From Chryseobacterium daeguense DSM 19388 (GTDB lineage: Bacteria; Bacteroidota; Bacteroidia; Flavobacteriales; Weeksellaceae): a stretch of 64,000 bases of DNA. The translations under genes were made by a program, and so were the position numbers. The number at the start of each line of letters is the position of its first letter. Positions within the stretch are counted from its first letter, which is position 1. Below are positions 43,284-52,303 of this stretch, piece after piece. The DNA lies in the NCBI RefSeq assembly GCF_000430825.1, contig NZ_AUMT01000002.1:372001-436000 (forward strand), written 5' to 3'. The notes under the pieces were generated by a model. That model was not told the DNA's origin, did no database searches, and saw nothing but the letters and a program-made list of their open reading frames with translations.

Positions 43284-44028
43284 CTCTTAATTCTTTTCCG
43301 GTTAATGAAATGAAAACATCTTCCAGGTTTTCTGCATTGGAAACCCTGTTTACCAATTCTTCAGGCGTTCCTACGGCATGGATTTTTCCGTGGTCGATAA
43401 TGGCAATTTTTGTACAGAATTCCTCGGCTTCCGAAAGGTGATGGGAGGTGTAAATGATACAGGTTCCTTTTTTATTTAAATCTAAAAGATGATCAATAAT
43501 TGCTTTTTTAGACTGAACATCCACACCCACGGTAGGTTCATCCAGAAACAAAACCTTTGGATTGTGCAGCGTTCCTGCAATGAGGTTGCAGCGACGCTTC
43601 ATCCCTCCTGAAAACTGTTCCACTTTTTTATCTGCAAATTTTGACAATCCCATGATTTCCAGGGATTCATCAATAGCATTTCTTAATTTTTTATGGCTTA
43701 ATCCGTACAGGCTCCCGAAAAACATTAAATTTTCTCTGGCAGTCAAAGTAGGATACAGAGCGTATTCCTGAGGCACAATTCCGATGATTTGTCTTAGTTT
43801 GTATCCATGTTTCTGAGGTGATAGCCCATTGATGGTAAACTGCCCGGAAGTAGGTTTTATTAACCCTGAAAGCATTGAAATAAGAGTGGTCTTTCCTGCT
43901 CCGTTAGGGCCAAGAATTCCGTATATTTCATTTTGTTCTATGCTCAAAGAAATATCATTTACAGAAAACTCTTCTGCATTTTTATATTTTTTATATAAAT
44001 TTTTTATTTCAATAATATTCTCGGCCAT
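43270..44028 (-). CDS. ABC transporter ATP-binding protein (flexirubin cluster)
   Basis: A 252-aa ATPase with Walker A GPNGAGKTT (about 38-46), Q-loop GIVPQEYALY, signature FSGGMKRRCNL, Walker B VLFLDEPTVGVD and the switch His in YTSHHLSEAEE. It resembles the drug/pigment exporter subfamily (DrrA type). Coupled to the downstream permease by a 14-base overlap. Confidence 0.93.
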   Translation of the reverse strand: MAENIIEIKNLYKKYKNAEEFSVNDISLSIEQNEIYGILGPNGAGKTTLISMLSGLIKPTSGQFTINGLSPQKHGYKLRQIIGIVPQEYALYPTLTARENLMFFGSLYGLSHKKLRNAIDESLEIMGLSKFADKKVEQFSGGMKRRCNLIAGTLHNPKVLFLDEPTVGVDVQSKKAIIDHLLDLNKKGTCIIYTSHHLSEAEEFCTKIAIIDHGKIHAVGTPEELVNRVSNAENLEDVFISLTGKELRDVVV

Positions 44029-45024
44029 TTAGATCGCTTTTTTCAATTTTTTATAAAAAGCTTCTTCTAAATCTGCAATATGAAGCATAGATTTTGAAAG
44101 CTGGTTATAAATATCACTTTTTGAATTTCTGTTTTTGTAAACTCTTGCGATATCCACTGCAAAATCCCTCCAAAGATCACCGATTGCCGTGATTTCTTTT
44201 GAAAGCTCCTTTAACTGGTCATTTTTCAGAACTACAGATGCTTCCTGTAAAAAAGCGCCGTAGATAAATCTGAAACCTCCACCTCCGGTTCCTATTTCTT
44301 CCTGCATTCTGATGAGCTGTCCGAGATAGTGGTTGGTCACTTTCGTTCCTTTCTTTTCTGCCCATTTCGGGATGCTTTTTGCTACCCATCTCATGGCTTT
44401 TACACCAATAAGAGGAACGGGAGCGAGCATATTTTTGCAGGTGTCTTTAATGCCTTTTTTGATGGCTTCTTCCAGATTAATATGATCAGGAATAAAAGTA
44501 GGATAGTACATGTGTCCTTTTGGTGGCAGCGCACCTTTGGCGTATCTCACTTTCTCCAATTCTGCTTCGGAAAGGGTAGTGACATAATCCATCACAGGAT
44601 CACTGATAAGAAATCTGCCGTTTTCTTTTCCGTACACCACAAGATTGTGGGCATTGAAATGGAATTTATATTCTTCCGGGAAATAAGTAAGGTTAAAAAC
44701 ACCTACCTGCAGGCCTGTCGGGATATTGTTATTAAGATTTCTCTCAAGCGCTTTCTGGGCTTCAGCAGGATTTGAGAATTTTTCTCTTTTAATCTTAATT
44801 CCGAGTCTTTTCGCTGCTTTGCTAAAGATGGCGCCCGGCATCGGACGATAGCTGAATCCCGGAGCAAAATTAACTTTTAAGAAAGGTAAATAAACAAAAA
44901 AGAGCCCGGAACCGATTCCGAAAATCATAGGTTCGCTGAGCTTTAATCCTTTGTTTAATAATAAATTGGAGGCAACACCGTTTTCGCAGTGAGCGGTCTG
45001 ATGGTGTTCAAAATTAAGTTCCAT
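44029..45024 (-). CDS. BtrH-like acyltransferase with DUF4872-type C-terminus (flexirubin cluster)
   Basis: A 331-aa soluble protein. The N-terminal domain begins FEHHQTAHCENGVASNLL with Cys13 as the likely nucleophile, and continues with FHFNAHNLVVYGKENGRFLISDPV, a papain-like His/Asp segment, matching BtrH N-terminal domains. BtrH moves an acyl group from an ACP to an acceptor in butirosin synthesis. Here it is a good candidate for joining ACP-bound polyene to the dialkylresorcinol. The C-terminal helical region (about 160-331) resembles DUF4872. Shares one base with the upstream gene. Confidence 0.8.
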   Translation of the reverse strand: MELNFEHHQTAHCENGVASNLLLNKGLKLSEPMIFGIGSGLFFVYLPFLKVNFAPGFSYRPMPGAIFSKAAKRLGIKIKREKFSNPAEAQKALERNLNNNIPTGLQVGVFNLTYFPEEYKFHFNAHNLVVYGKENGRFLISDPVMDYVTTLSEAELEKVRYAKGALPPKGHMYYPTFIPDHINLEEAIKKGIKDTCKNMLAPVPLIGVKAMRWVAKSIPKWAEKKGTKVTNHYLGQLIRMQEEIGTGGGGFRFIYGAFLQEASVVLKNDQLKELSKEITAIGDLWRDFAVDIARVYKNRNSKSDIYNQLSKSMLHIADLEEAFYKKLKKAI

Positions 45025-45428
45025 TATTTTCCGGTGAAGTTTTTTAATTCATCCACTGAAATTCCGAAAGCATCGGCATATTTTTTCAGTACGGATTCGC
45101 TTAGTGTTTTAAAAATTTTTGGTTTCGCGTGTCTTTTTACACGCCATTGCCACATGCCTACGTAGGCAGCAAGAACCTGTAAATCCATCTTATTCAGTTC
45201 CATGAAATAAACGATGGGACTTACTGTATTGTTGGCAACGTTTTGTCTGGCTTCCTCAATTCTTTCATTAATCAGCTCCATGGATTCTTCCAATGCTGCT
45301 TTTTTCGCTTCCCAGCCAATGCTGTTAGCTGTTGTATAATTATCATTTTCATCCGTCACATACAGAACCTCGGTCATGTTAGCCGATTTCAGGTTGCTTT
45401 CGTCTTGAGGAAGGTCTTGCTTTTTCAT
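45024..45428 (-). CDS. Conserved hypothetical protein (flexirubin cluster)
   Basis: A 134-aa soluble protein. A long helix (GWEAKKAALEESMELINERIEEARQ) is followed by VSPIVYFMELNKMDLQVLAAYVGMWQWRVKRH and a C-terminal part IFKTLSESVLKKYADAFGISVDELKNF. The last part resembles a helix-turn-helix-like tail but is short. No family was recognised. Coupled (1-base overlap) to the BtrH-like gene, so it may be its partner. Confidence 0.65.
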   Translation of the reverse strand: MKKQDLPQDESNLKSANMTEVLYVTDENDNYTTANSIGWEAKKAALEESMELINERIEEARQNVANNTVSPIVYFMELNKMDLQVLAAYVGMWQWRVKRHAKPKIFKTLSESVLKKYADAFGISVDELKNFTGK

Positions 45429-45433
45429 GGGTA

Positions 45434-45874
45434 TCAGGATTTTATTTCTTGAATAAACAAATTAATATCTGCTCTTATCAATAACTCATCATTATGATAG
45501 GCTTCACAAAACATATTGCAGATGTTTTCAAATTTAGAAATCAATGAAGCTTTAGAAATAATCTTATCGCCGGTTTCCGGCAGGGCAAAAACTTCTATTT
45601 TTTTAATGTTTGTAATGAATCCGATCACTTTTGTATCAGTTTCTGTTTCAAAAAAGCTTTGCCCGAAAATTGCTGAGCAGGTTTGCGCTAAATTTTCGAT
45701 CAAACCCGCTTCTGCAAATTTATCTTGGTGAACAAAAATATTATCTGCAAGAATTTCGAAGGAAGTCACTACTTTTTCCTTGGTCAGTTCCAAAATGAAA
45801 TCAACCATCAGCATCGGCTCGCGGTGCGGCAAATAATTGTGAATATTGATGATATTTTCTTCCTTGATTTCCAT
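45434..45874 (-). CDS. Dehydratase-like hotdog protein A (flexirubin cluster)
   Basis: A 146-aa hotdog protein beginning around INIHNYLPHREPMLMVDFIL, the FabZ-like N-terminus, with the ENLAQTCSAIFGQ helix and the end motif ADINLFIQ. The usual GHFPG His is replaced: FVHQDKFAEAGLIE occupies its place. It resembles the 3-hydroxyacyl-ACP dehydratase-like proteins that follow darB in flexirubin clusters. Confidence 0.78.
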   Translation of the reverse strand: MEIKEENIINIHNYLPHREPMLMVDFILELTKEKVVTSFEILADNIFVHQDKFAEAGLIENLAQTCSAIFGQSFFETETDTKVIGFITNIKKIEVFALPETGDKIISKASLISKFENICNMFCEAYHNDELLIRADINLFIQEIKS

Positions 45875-45925
45875 TACAATATATTATTGTTTGTATTTAC
45901 TAGCCTAAAAGGCTGTTTTTTCTAA

Positions 45926-46357
45926 TTATCTTACAACAGTTTTCATCTGAGAGCTTGCAATAACCTCATCATTGATTGTTGTAACTGCATCTACCAGCGT
46001 TACTCCCATCACTTCGCTCAGAATGGTGACTTCTGTTTTCAAAATATCTCCCACTTTCGGCAAAGAATGGGCATCAAAGGATTTGATAGCACCAATATAT
46101 CCGGTAGGAGCTTCTTTTCCTAATAAATAATATTTGTAACCGGTGTGCAATGCCACACTTTGTGCCTGATGCTCTATTAAACCCGAAGCCTGAAAAATAC
46201 CGTCGTGTACGAAGATGTTTTCATTTTTTATTTCAAATCCTGAAATGAGCTGGCTTTCAGAATACTCCGCAATGCTGCTTACCATTACGAAGGGGAATCT
46301 CTGGGGAATTAAGCTTTCTACAAAATCCTGATCATCTACAGGCAGTCGGCTCTCCAT
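45926..46357 (-). CDS. Dehydratase-like hotdog protein B (flexirubin cluster)
   Basis: A 143-aa hotdog protein (ATG at 46357) with IPQRFPFVMVSSIAEYS, ENIFVHDGIFQASGLIEHQAQSVALHTGYKY and the C-terminal strands VDAVTTINDEVIASSQMKT. Similar to protein A: probably a duplicated pair acting as a heterodimer. Its start overlaps the darB stop by one base. Confidence 0.78.
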   Translation of the reverse strand: MESRLPVDDQDFVESLIPQRFPFVMVSSIAEYSESQLISGFEIKNENIFVHDGIFQASGLIEHQAQSVALHTGYKYYLLGKEAPTGYIGAIKSFDAHSLPKVGDILKTEVTILSEVMGVTLVDAVTTINDEVIASSQMKTVVR

Positions 46358-47496
46358 TAGCAAACTGTTAATAATGCACAAGAATAGGCGAATCTTCCGC
46401 TTTCCGGAACACAAAGCAATACCTGCTCTCCTTTTTTAAGCTTTCCGGAATTCATAAGCTCTTCCAATGCAATAAAAATAGATCCAGCACCGATGTTTCC
46501 TACTTCAGAAAGGTTGTAATACCATTTTTCCCAAGGGAAATCCATTCCTTTTTTAGCAAACTCATCTTTAAGACCTTCTTTGAAATATCCTGAAGAAATA
46601 TGGGCCAGAACGTGATCAATTTTATCAGGATTAAGGTTATGCTTATCAAATGATGCTCTTAAGCTTTCCGCACCTTTTACCAGAATATATTGATCTAAAA
46701 GTTTTGTATCCTGCTTTAAAGCGAAGATAGATTCCTTCAGCCACTCGTCTGAAGGGTAATCTGCCCATGATTTTAAGCTTCCGTCTTCCTGTTTTTCACA
46801 GCCTGAATACATACATGCTTCAATTTCGTGAGCATAAGAATAGAAGTCAATGAACTCTACTTTAAGGGAAACGCTGTTTTCTCTCGGCTTATTCTCCAAA
46901 AGAAGCGCACCTGCTCCGTCTGAAAGCATCCATCTCAGGAATTCTCTTTTGAAAGCAATAATGGGTCTTTCTTCTAATAATTTTAAATTTTCTGCTTCGT
47001 GATTGAATTTATCTGCGGTCATCCATGCAGAAAATCTTTCTGAGCCTACACAAACTGCGTTTTGCTTTACTCCGGCTTTTACGGATAAGAAACCATAGTT
47101 GAAGGCATTCATCCCTGAATTACAAAGCCCGGTAGAAGTATTGATCTCAATAGATTTGCCTAAATTCAGCTCACCATGTACCATGGAAGCGTGAGAAGGC
47201 TGGATCTGGTCTGCAGAAGTAGTTCCGCAAGAAAGCAGCTCCATATTTTCTTTTGAGAAGTTTTCGTCAAAAAGCATTTCAACCGCCTTCGCAGTGATCT
47301 GCGCATTGGTATGAGTAGGTTTTCCGTTTTTATCTAATGCGTAGTATCTGGTTTTGATTTTATTATTTCTTAAAATTAAAGACCTTGCTTTAGACGGAGT
47401 GTCATTTACCATTCCAAGGTATGTTTCCATTTCATCATTGGAAACAGGCTCGTTTGGCAGATATGTTGCAGCTTTTGTTATAAATACGTCGTACAT
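46357..47496 (-). CDS. darB: DarB, 3-oxoacyl-ACP synthase III-like ketosynthase of dialkylresorcinol synthesis
   Basis: A 379-aa FabH-type ketosynthase. Catalytic Cys125 is in STGLCNSGMN, His299 in DHVLAHISSGYF and Asn334 in SEVGNIGAGSI, a complete triad. Family knowledge: DarB joins two beta-keto/enoyl fatty acyl units, and DarA then closes the ring to a cyclohexanedione that is aromatised to a dialkylresorcinol. It follows darA by one base, the usual darA-darB order. Confidence 0.93.
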   Translation of the reverse strand: MYDVFITKAATYLPNEPVSNDEMETYLGMVNDTPSKARSLILRNNKIKTRYYALDKNGKPTHTNAQITAKAVEMLFDENFSKENMELLSCGTTSADQIQPSHASMVHGELNLGKSIEINTSTGLCNSGMNAFNYGFLSVKAGVKQNAVCVGSERFSAWMTADKFNHEAENLKLLEERPIIAFKREFLRWMLSDGAGALLLENKPRENSVSLKVEFIDFYSYAHEIEACMYSGCEKQEDGSLKSWADYPSDEWLKESIFALKQDTKLLDQYILVKGAESLRASFDKHNLNPDKIDHVLAHISSGYFKEGLKDEFAKKGMDFPWEKWYYNLSEVGNIGAGSIFIALEELMNSGKLKKGEQVLLCVPESGRFAYSCALLTVC

Positions 47497-47497
47497 T

Positions 47498-48412
47498 CTA
47501 TTTTAAATTAATTCCTTGTAAATATTCTTTTTCTTTTCGTCTTTTTCCTTTCAAAATTGGGGCCAATAATATATGAAATATTAAAACAATGGGTGAGATA
47601 ACCCATATCGCTGCCATCAAATATACCTTAAAGAATTTGATCAGCAATGGGCGCTTCTCTTTTTTCCTGATGATCAGGTTAGACCATACGGTAAAGATTT
47701 TGTTGCCCACTTTTTCCACTCTTACCAGGAAAGGTCTTATTTCCACAGCTCCGTTTTTCACCAGCTCCGGCTGAAGACTACTAAAATCATTATTCCGGAT
47801 ATGCTTTTCTATAATTTCACCATATTTTCCTGCTCCCGCAATCTCGGCATCCGAAACTCCGGCCGCCGGAAGCATTCCTGATTTTCCTTTTTGTCCGGTG
47901 GTCATCCAGCGAAGAATCGTCAGTACACTTGTATAGTTATCGTGTCGGTCTACCAAAGCGATATTACCGACAAGCTTTGCTTTAAGGTCCCTAAGATATA
48001 CTTTCAGTTTTTCCTGGGAAAGCATCCACATGTTTCTTGTACCGGAAATGGTAACCACAGGTGTGTCTTTCAGAATTTTTTCTGCATAGCCGCTTTTCAG
48101 AAACGATATTACAGGGATGGAAGGTGTAAGATACCAAACCTGGTAACCGAATAATATCAGATCATATTTTTTATTCAATACTTCTTCTGACGGCGGAAAT
48201 ATTTCGCTGGGAATCTGAAGGTATGATTCAGGAAATGTATTGAAAAACACATCGCCTGACCACGGAAAAGGGAAGTCCTTCTTCAGCTGAATGTTATAAT
48301 ACGTGACATCATATTCATCCTTTTTTGCTTCAAAAGGTTGGGCAACATTCTTCACAATATCCTCCAGCTGGCCTGTCTGTGAATAATATATAACAAGTAT
48401 ATTTTTTTTCAT
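47498..48412 (-). CDS. darA: DarA, dialkylresorcinol condensing enzyme
   Basis: A 304-aa protein with an N-terminal flavodoxin-like fold (ILVIYYSQTGQLEDIVKNV), middle segments DLILFGYQVWYLTPSIPVISFLKSGYAEKIL and TVSGTRNMWMLSQEKL, and a C-terminal membrane segment (FFKVYLMAAIWVISPIVLIFHIL, about 265-287). This is the DarA profile in flexirubin producers; it catalyses the second condensation/aromatisation step after DarB. The membrane tail suggests that the product is made at the inner membrane. Confidence 0.92.
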   Translation of the reverse strand: MKKNILVIYYSQTGQLEDIVKNVAQPFEAKKDEYDVTYYNIQLKKDFPFPWSGDVFFNTFPESYLQIPSEIFPPSEEVLNKKYDLILFGYQVWYLTPSIPVISFLKSGYAEKILKDTPVVTISGTRNMWMLSQEKLKVYLRDLKAKLVGNIALVDRHDNYTSVLTILRWMTTGQKGKSGMLPAAGVSDAEIAGAGKYGEIIEKHIRNNDFSSLQPELVKNGAVEIRPFLVRVEKVGNKIFTVWSNLIIRKKEKRPLLIKFFKVYLMAAIWVISPIVLIFHILLAPILKGKRRKEKEYLQGINLK

Positions 48413-48454
48413 TAATCTCTTTTAGCGGTTACAAAAATATGCTTTTCCTATTTA

Positions 48455-51400
48455 TTATTTAATCTTAAAAATTTTTAATGAGTCTGAACTAAATACAGGT
48501 TTGTAATTATCATTTGTAAATATGGTATTTTTTATATTTACAAAAATGATGACTTCAGGTAAATTTTTTACTTCATGAAGGTCAAATTCAGGATCCGAAA
48601 TAATAAGCACATTTATATTTTTATTGATTTGTGAAATATCTTTTATATAATTAATTTTCCTGTTTTTTACTAAATAATTCTGGGCAGCAATTTCTCTTTT
48701 TTCCTCATTTTTAATTAAAGTAAAAATTTTTCTGCCCGGTTGCTGTACTGTAAGCAGGAAATCCTTTTGTCCGAAATCATCTGCAATATGTAAAATAGCA
48801 GCATCTTTGGGAACATGTTTATTAAGTTCAAAGTAAACAGATTTGTTATTATTGAAATCTTCCTTCACTTCTTTTACTACCTCATTATCTTTGTATAAAA
48901 AGCTTAAAAACAATTTCTTTTTAAAATAGTTTTCATCTTCCAGCTCGTTTCTCAGTTTTGCAAATTCTTCCCGGAAATAAGCATTGATTTTTTTCGTGCG
49001 TTCAGAATAATTTAACCCAAAACTGGCATCATTATTTTTAATTCTTTCACCTACCTTTACGGTAATAGCGCCGTCGTAGATAATGAAATCTCCTTTCGGG
49101 AGCACTTCCGAGTTTCCGTGGATATAAATGGGCAGAATATCCAGCCCGAACTGCTCTGCTAGATAAAATGCACCTTTATGAAACCTTTTCACATCATTGG
49201 TGTAAGAACGCTCTGCCTCTGGAAAGACTACCAGAGAATATCCCTGGTCTATTTTTTCCTTTAGTTTGTCTAACCCGTTTTCAATGCCCTGCGAAACAGG
49301 ATAAAATCCTAATGCTCTCACCATTCTTCCAAAAACCGGCGACTGATATACCCAGTCATTCACCAGATAAATGATCTTGTGACTGGCCATTGCAATCGCA
49401 AGCGTATCAAGGAAAGAGGTATGGTTTGCAATAATTACTGCCGGTCTGCTGAAGTCTTCCTTCGTATTTTTAATGACCTTCTTCTTTACAAAAGGATTAG
49501 AATAAAGGACAGAAGTTAAAAATCGGGATAAAATTAATTTTATAAAGTTTAAAGTTCTTCCTTTAGAATTTTTTGTAAGCGGACTTATTAATAAGGAAAA
49601 AAATAATCCGCCTAAACCGTAATACAGGAAAGATAATACAGAATGTAAAAACAGTCTTAATGTGATAGGTGAAAGACCTTTTTTTGCCCTGTTTGTTATT
49701 AACAGCCTAAACCAGAACGGGTACAATGTGGAGGTAATAATAATCACGGAAAACATCCCGATCAATGCTACCAAAGCCAATGAATGTAAAGCAGGATGTT
49801 TTGCAAAAATCAAAGAGCCGATGGACAATATTGTAGTGAAAACCGCCAGAATAATGGAAATCCTATAAGTGGGAAGTTCATTTTTGCCTGTGGTATGCTC
49901 CTTCTGCATAGCTTTTGTGAGAAAAATACTGAAATCGTCTCCCACACCAAAAACCAAAGTACAGACAACGGTACTGAAAATATTAAGCTCTAATCCTAAA
50001 AAATAAAGAATTCCCGCCGTCACAACTCCCGTTAAAACAATAGGGAACATGGTGAGAAGCGTCAATTCAAAATTACGGAAGAAAACAATGATCGTTAAAA
50101 CAATAGCCAAAAGGGAATAATTAATTAATGTATTAAAATCCCTTTTTAATAAACCTAAAAAATTTTCATTCATCTGCTGGCGGTCTATGGCCAGCGCATC
50201 ATGATTTTTTTCTACATCCTTAATGAAAGCATCTCTTTTTTTGTCATCCACTTTTACGACATTGGAAACCGTGTAGAAACCATTTTCCTGGCTTAAAAAT
50301 TCGGAAACCTGCAGAGCTTTTACAGTTGAGTAGTCTTTTAAGCTTAAAGTTGAGTATTTTTTATTCAGATTTTCGTTAAACTGGTCAAATGCAGAGCTGT
50401 TGAACCCGAATTTATTTCCATTATCAACAAGTTCAGAAACCGTCCGGCTTTTTTTATTCTCATCCCAGAATTTTTGCCACTGATCTATTTTCTTTTGCTG
50501 GTCCTTTTCGGATAAAACTACATTTCCTAAAGAATTATAGCTTAAGATTTTTCCTTCTTTTTTTTCTTTTTCCAGAAACCGGCTTAATTGTGAATTTCTC
50601 GCCAGGGCCTGTTCCTCTGAATTTCCGTAAGAGATTGTATAAATTGATTTTGAAGTGATGTCTGAAAGCTTCTGGAGCTTGGCTTCACTTATTTTCAAAT
50701 CTTTTGGAATATAATTTAAGTCTCCGATATCTTCATTAAAACCCACATGCCTGAAACCGAAAAGACAGGCAACAATAATGATGGAGCAGCCGATAATTAA
50801 AGGTTTGTTTTTTTCGTAAGGGTAAGACCCTATTTTGTCGATAAAATTGGTGTTGGCTTCTTTTTCTTTTTCCTTTGGCTTGTAGAGCTGAGGTACGATA
50901 ATCAGCGCTGTTATGGATGATAAGATAACCGTAATGGCCGCGAAAAGGCCAAGATCTTTCAATGCTTCCGAACGTACAAAAACAAGGCACAGAAACGAAA
51001 CTGCCGTAGTAGCGCTGCTTAAAATAATAGGTTGTGTAATTTCCTTGTAAAGTTCTTCAATATTATTATTGTGCTTATAATGCGTTAAAATATGTAAAGC
51101 GAAATCTATCGTAATTCCGATCAAAATAGCGCCCACACTTAATGAAATGGCGGAAATTTTATCTTTAATAAAATATAAGATCAGTAAGGCAAGCAAAACG
51201 GAAAATACGGTAGGCAGAAAAACGATAATGGGGGTGAAAAAATTCCTGAAATAATAAATAAGTAAAAGTAAAAGCACGGTCATGGAAATCATTACCGTAT
51301 TCTGGATGTCTTTCTTGATCTGCTGTGCATTGGCAACGGCAATTACAGGTGAACCGAAATAGCTGATCTCTGTTTTCCCTTTGAACTGCTTATTAATATT

Positions 51401-52108
51401 GTCTTTTATTTCATTTAATTGGTTTACAAATACTTCATTGTTTTTGGTGTCATTGCTTTTGTTTTTAGGATCGATGAAGAGGAGGAGATTTTTGCCGTCT
51501 TTAGTGACGATATAATTGTCCTCAAGCTTAAAATCCTTGCTGATGTTTAAAGCGTTGAGCTTTTTTATCCCTAAAAAAGTAATGCCGAGCGGATCTTTTT
51601 TAATAAATTCTTTGGTAACGAGACTGGTAGGGGAAACCAGCGAGATGTAATTGTTTTCCACCTGTTTTGCAATGCTGTCTTTTTGCAGCTTCCTATCAAT
51701 CTCTCTGTAATCGTTTTCATTTAAAAATAAAGGAAGGTTTTGATTGACAAAATCGAAGGTTTCTGAAATTTCGTTATCATTTACTTTTCCCTGTATGGAT
51801 CCGATGTATTTCTGAAGGGGTTCTATTCTGGTTAAAAATGCATCTGCCGTTTCCGAAAGCTGAAATTGATTTTCTTTCGATTTATTTTCAATGATGACAA
51901 TTATTTTGTCGGAAAAGTTGAGCTGCTTAAGAACCTTTGCCGTAAGGTCAGACTTTTCATTTTTAGGTATGATTTGATTAATATCTTCCTCAAAATTTAT
52001 TTTCGAAGCAAAAAATCCGCACAAAACGGCAATTCCCACTGCAAAAAATACAGAGAGAAGCTTGTTTTTAGAAATCAGATAATATAAAATTATAAAGAAG
52101 CGATGCAT
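48455..52108 (-). CDS. MMPL-family exporter fused to PlsC acyltransferase and Rossmann-like tail (flexirubin cluster)
   Basis: A 1217-aa protein. Residues 1-800 form an RND/MMPL transporter with two repeats, each a helix (about 18-34 and 435-451), a large periplasmic loop and five helices (270-407 and 655-800; FGVGDDFSIF near 720-729). A PlsC domain follows: NHTSFLD (895-901, HX4D), FPEAERSYTNDVKRFHKGA (962-980) and IPYIH-like LPIYIHG. The last 110 residues (AAILHIADDFGQKDFLL, VLIISDPEFDL) look like a Rossmann domain remnant. Aryl polyene clusters normally carry separate MMPL and acyltransferase genes; here they are one polypeptide. Confidence 0.88.
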   Translation of the reverse strand: MHRFFIILYYLISKNKLLSVFFAVGIAVLCGFFASKINFEEDINQIIPKNEKSDLTAKVLKQLNFSDKIIVIIENKSKENQFQLSETADAFLTRIEPLQKYIGSIQGKVNDNEISETFDFVNQNLPLFLNENDYREIDRKLQKDSIAKQVENNYISLVSPTSLVTKEFIKKDPLGITFLGIKKLNALNISKDFKLEDNYIVTKDGKNLLLFIDPKNKSNDTKNNEVFVNQLNEIKDNINKQFKGKTEISYFGSPVIAVANAQQIKKDIQNTVMISMTVLLLLLIYYFRNFFTPIIVFLPTVFSVLLALLILYFIKDKISAISLSVGAILIGITIDFALHILTHYKHNNNIEELYKEITQPIILSSATTAVSFLCLVFVRSEALKDLGLFAAITVILSSITALIIVPQLYKPKEKEKEANTNFIDKIGSYPYEKNKPLIIGCSIIIVACLFGFRHVGFNEDIGDLNYIPKDLKISEAKLQKLSDITSKSIYTISYGNSEEQALARNSQLSRFLEKEKKEGKILSYNSLGNVVLSEKDQQKKIDQWQKFWDENKKSRTVSELVDNGNKFGFNSSAFDQFNENLNKKYSTLSLKDYSTVKALQVSEFLSQENGFYTVSNVVKVDDKKRDAFIKDVEKNHDALAIDRQQMNENFLGLLKRDFNTLINYSLLAIVLTIIVFFRNFELTLLTMFPIVLTGVVTAGILYFLGLELNIFSTVVCTLVFGVGDDFSIFLTKAMQKEHTTGKNELPTYRISIILAVFTTILSIGSLIFAKHPALHSLALVALIGMFSVIIITSTLYPFWFRLLITNRAKKGLSPITLRLFLHSVLSFLYYGLGGLFFSLLISPLTKNSKGRTLNFIKLILSRFLTSVLYSNPFVKKKVIKNTKEDFSRPAVIIANHTSFLDTLAIAMASHKIIYLVNDWVYQSPVFGRMVRALGFYPVSQGIENGLDKLKEKIDQGYSLVVFPEAERSYTNDVKRFHKGAFYLAEQFGLDILPIYIHGNSEVLPKGDFIIYDGAITVKVGERIKNNDASFGLNYSERTKKINAYFREEFAKLRNELEDENYFKKKLFLSFLYKDNEVVKEVKEDFNNNKSVYFELNKHVPKDAAILHIADDFGQKDFLLTVQQPGRKIFTLIKNEEKREIAAQNYLVKNRKINYIKDISQINKNINVLIISDPEFDLHEVKNLPEVIIFVNIKNTIFTNDNYKPVFSSDSLKIFKIK

Positions 52109-52129
52109 TGCATTACAAAATCAAGTCTG

Positions 52130-52137
52130 CAAATTTA
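52130..52137 (-). promoter_or_regulatory. Possible -7 element of the flexirubin minus-strand operon
   Basis: TAAATTTG on the minus strand, 22-29 bases upstream of the MMPL-PlsC start. No TTG stands at the -33 distance. If real, it drives a transcript of up to 19 kb (52108 to 33102). Confidence 0.4.
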
Positions 52138-52225
52138 ATTTTTTCATTATTAGTTTAAAAAGTTTTTACCATAAGTTTTGTCTGAAAATCAATAAAATAT
52201 TTTAGGTGGTATGAAAAAAACTTCT

Positions 52226-52239
52226 ACTTTTGCAAAAGT
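52226..52239. promoter_or_regulatory. Perfect palindrome at the divergent promoter region
   Basis: ACTTTTGCAAAAGT is a perfect 14-bp palindrome overlapping a -7-like TACTTTTG (52225-52232) for the + strand gene at 52304. It lies between the divergent MMPL-PlsC and EpsG-type operons. Confidence 0.4.
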
Positions 52240-52303
52240 TCCCGATTGATGAAATACATTTTAAAACAAAAAATGACCTGAGTAACAGAGCTTAGATTTT
52301 GAT

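Noticed and set aside
45902..45921. Hairpin AGCCT-AAA-AGGCT followed by T-run, looking like a + strand terminator inside the minus-strand dar operon
   Set aside because: All genes here are on the minus strand, where no T-run follows the stem; a terminator for an antisense transcript cannot be supported.
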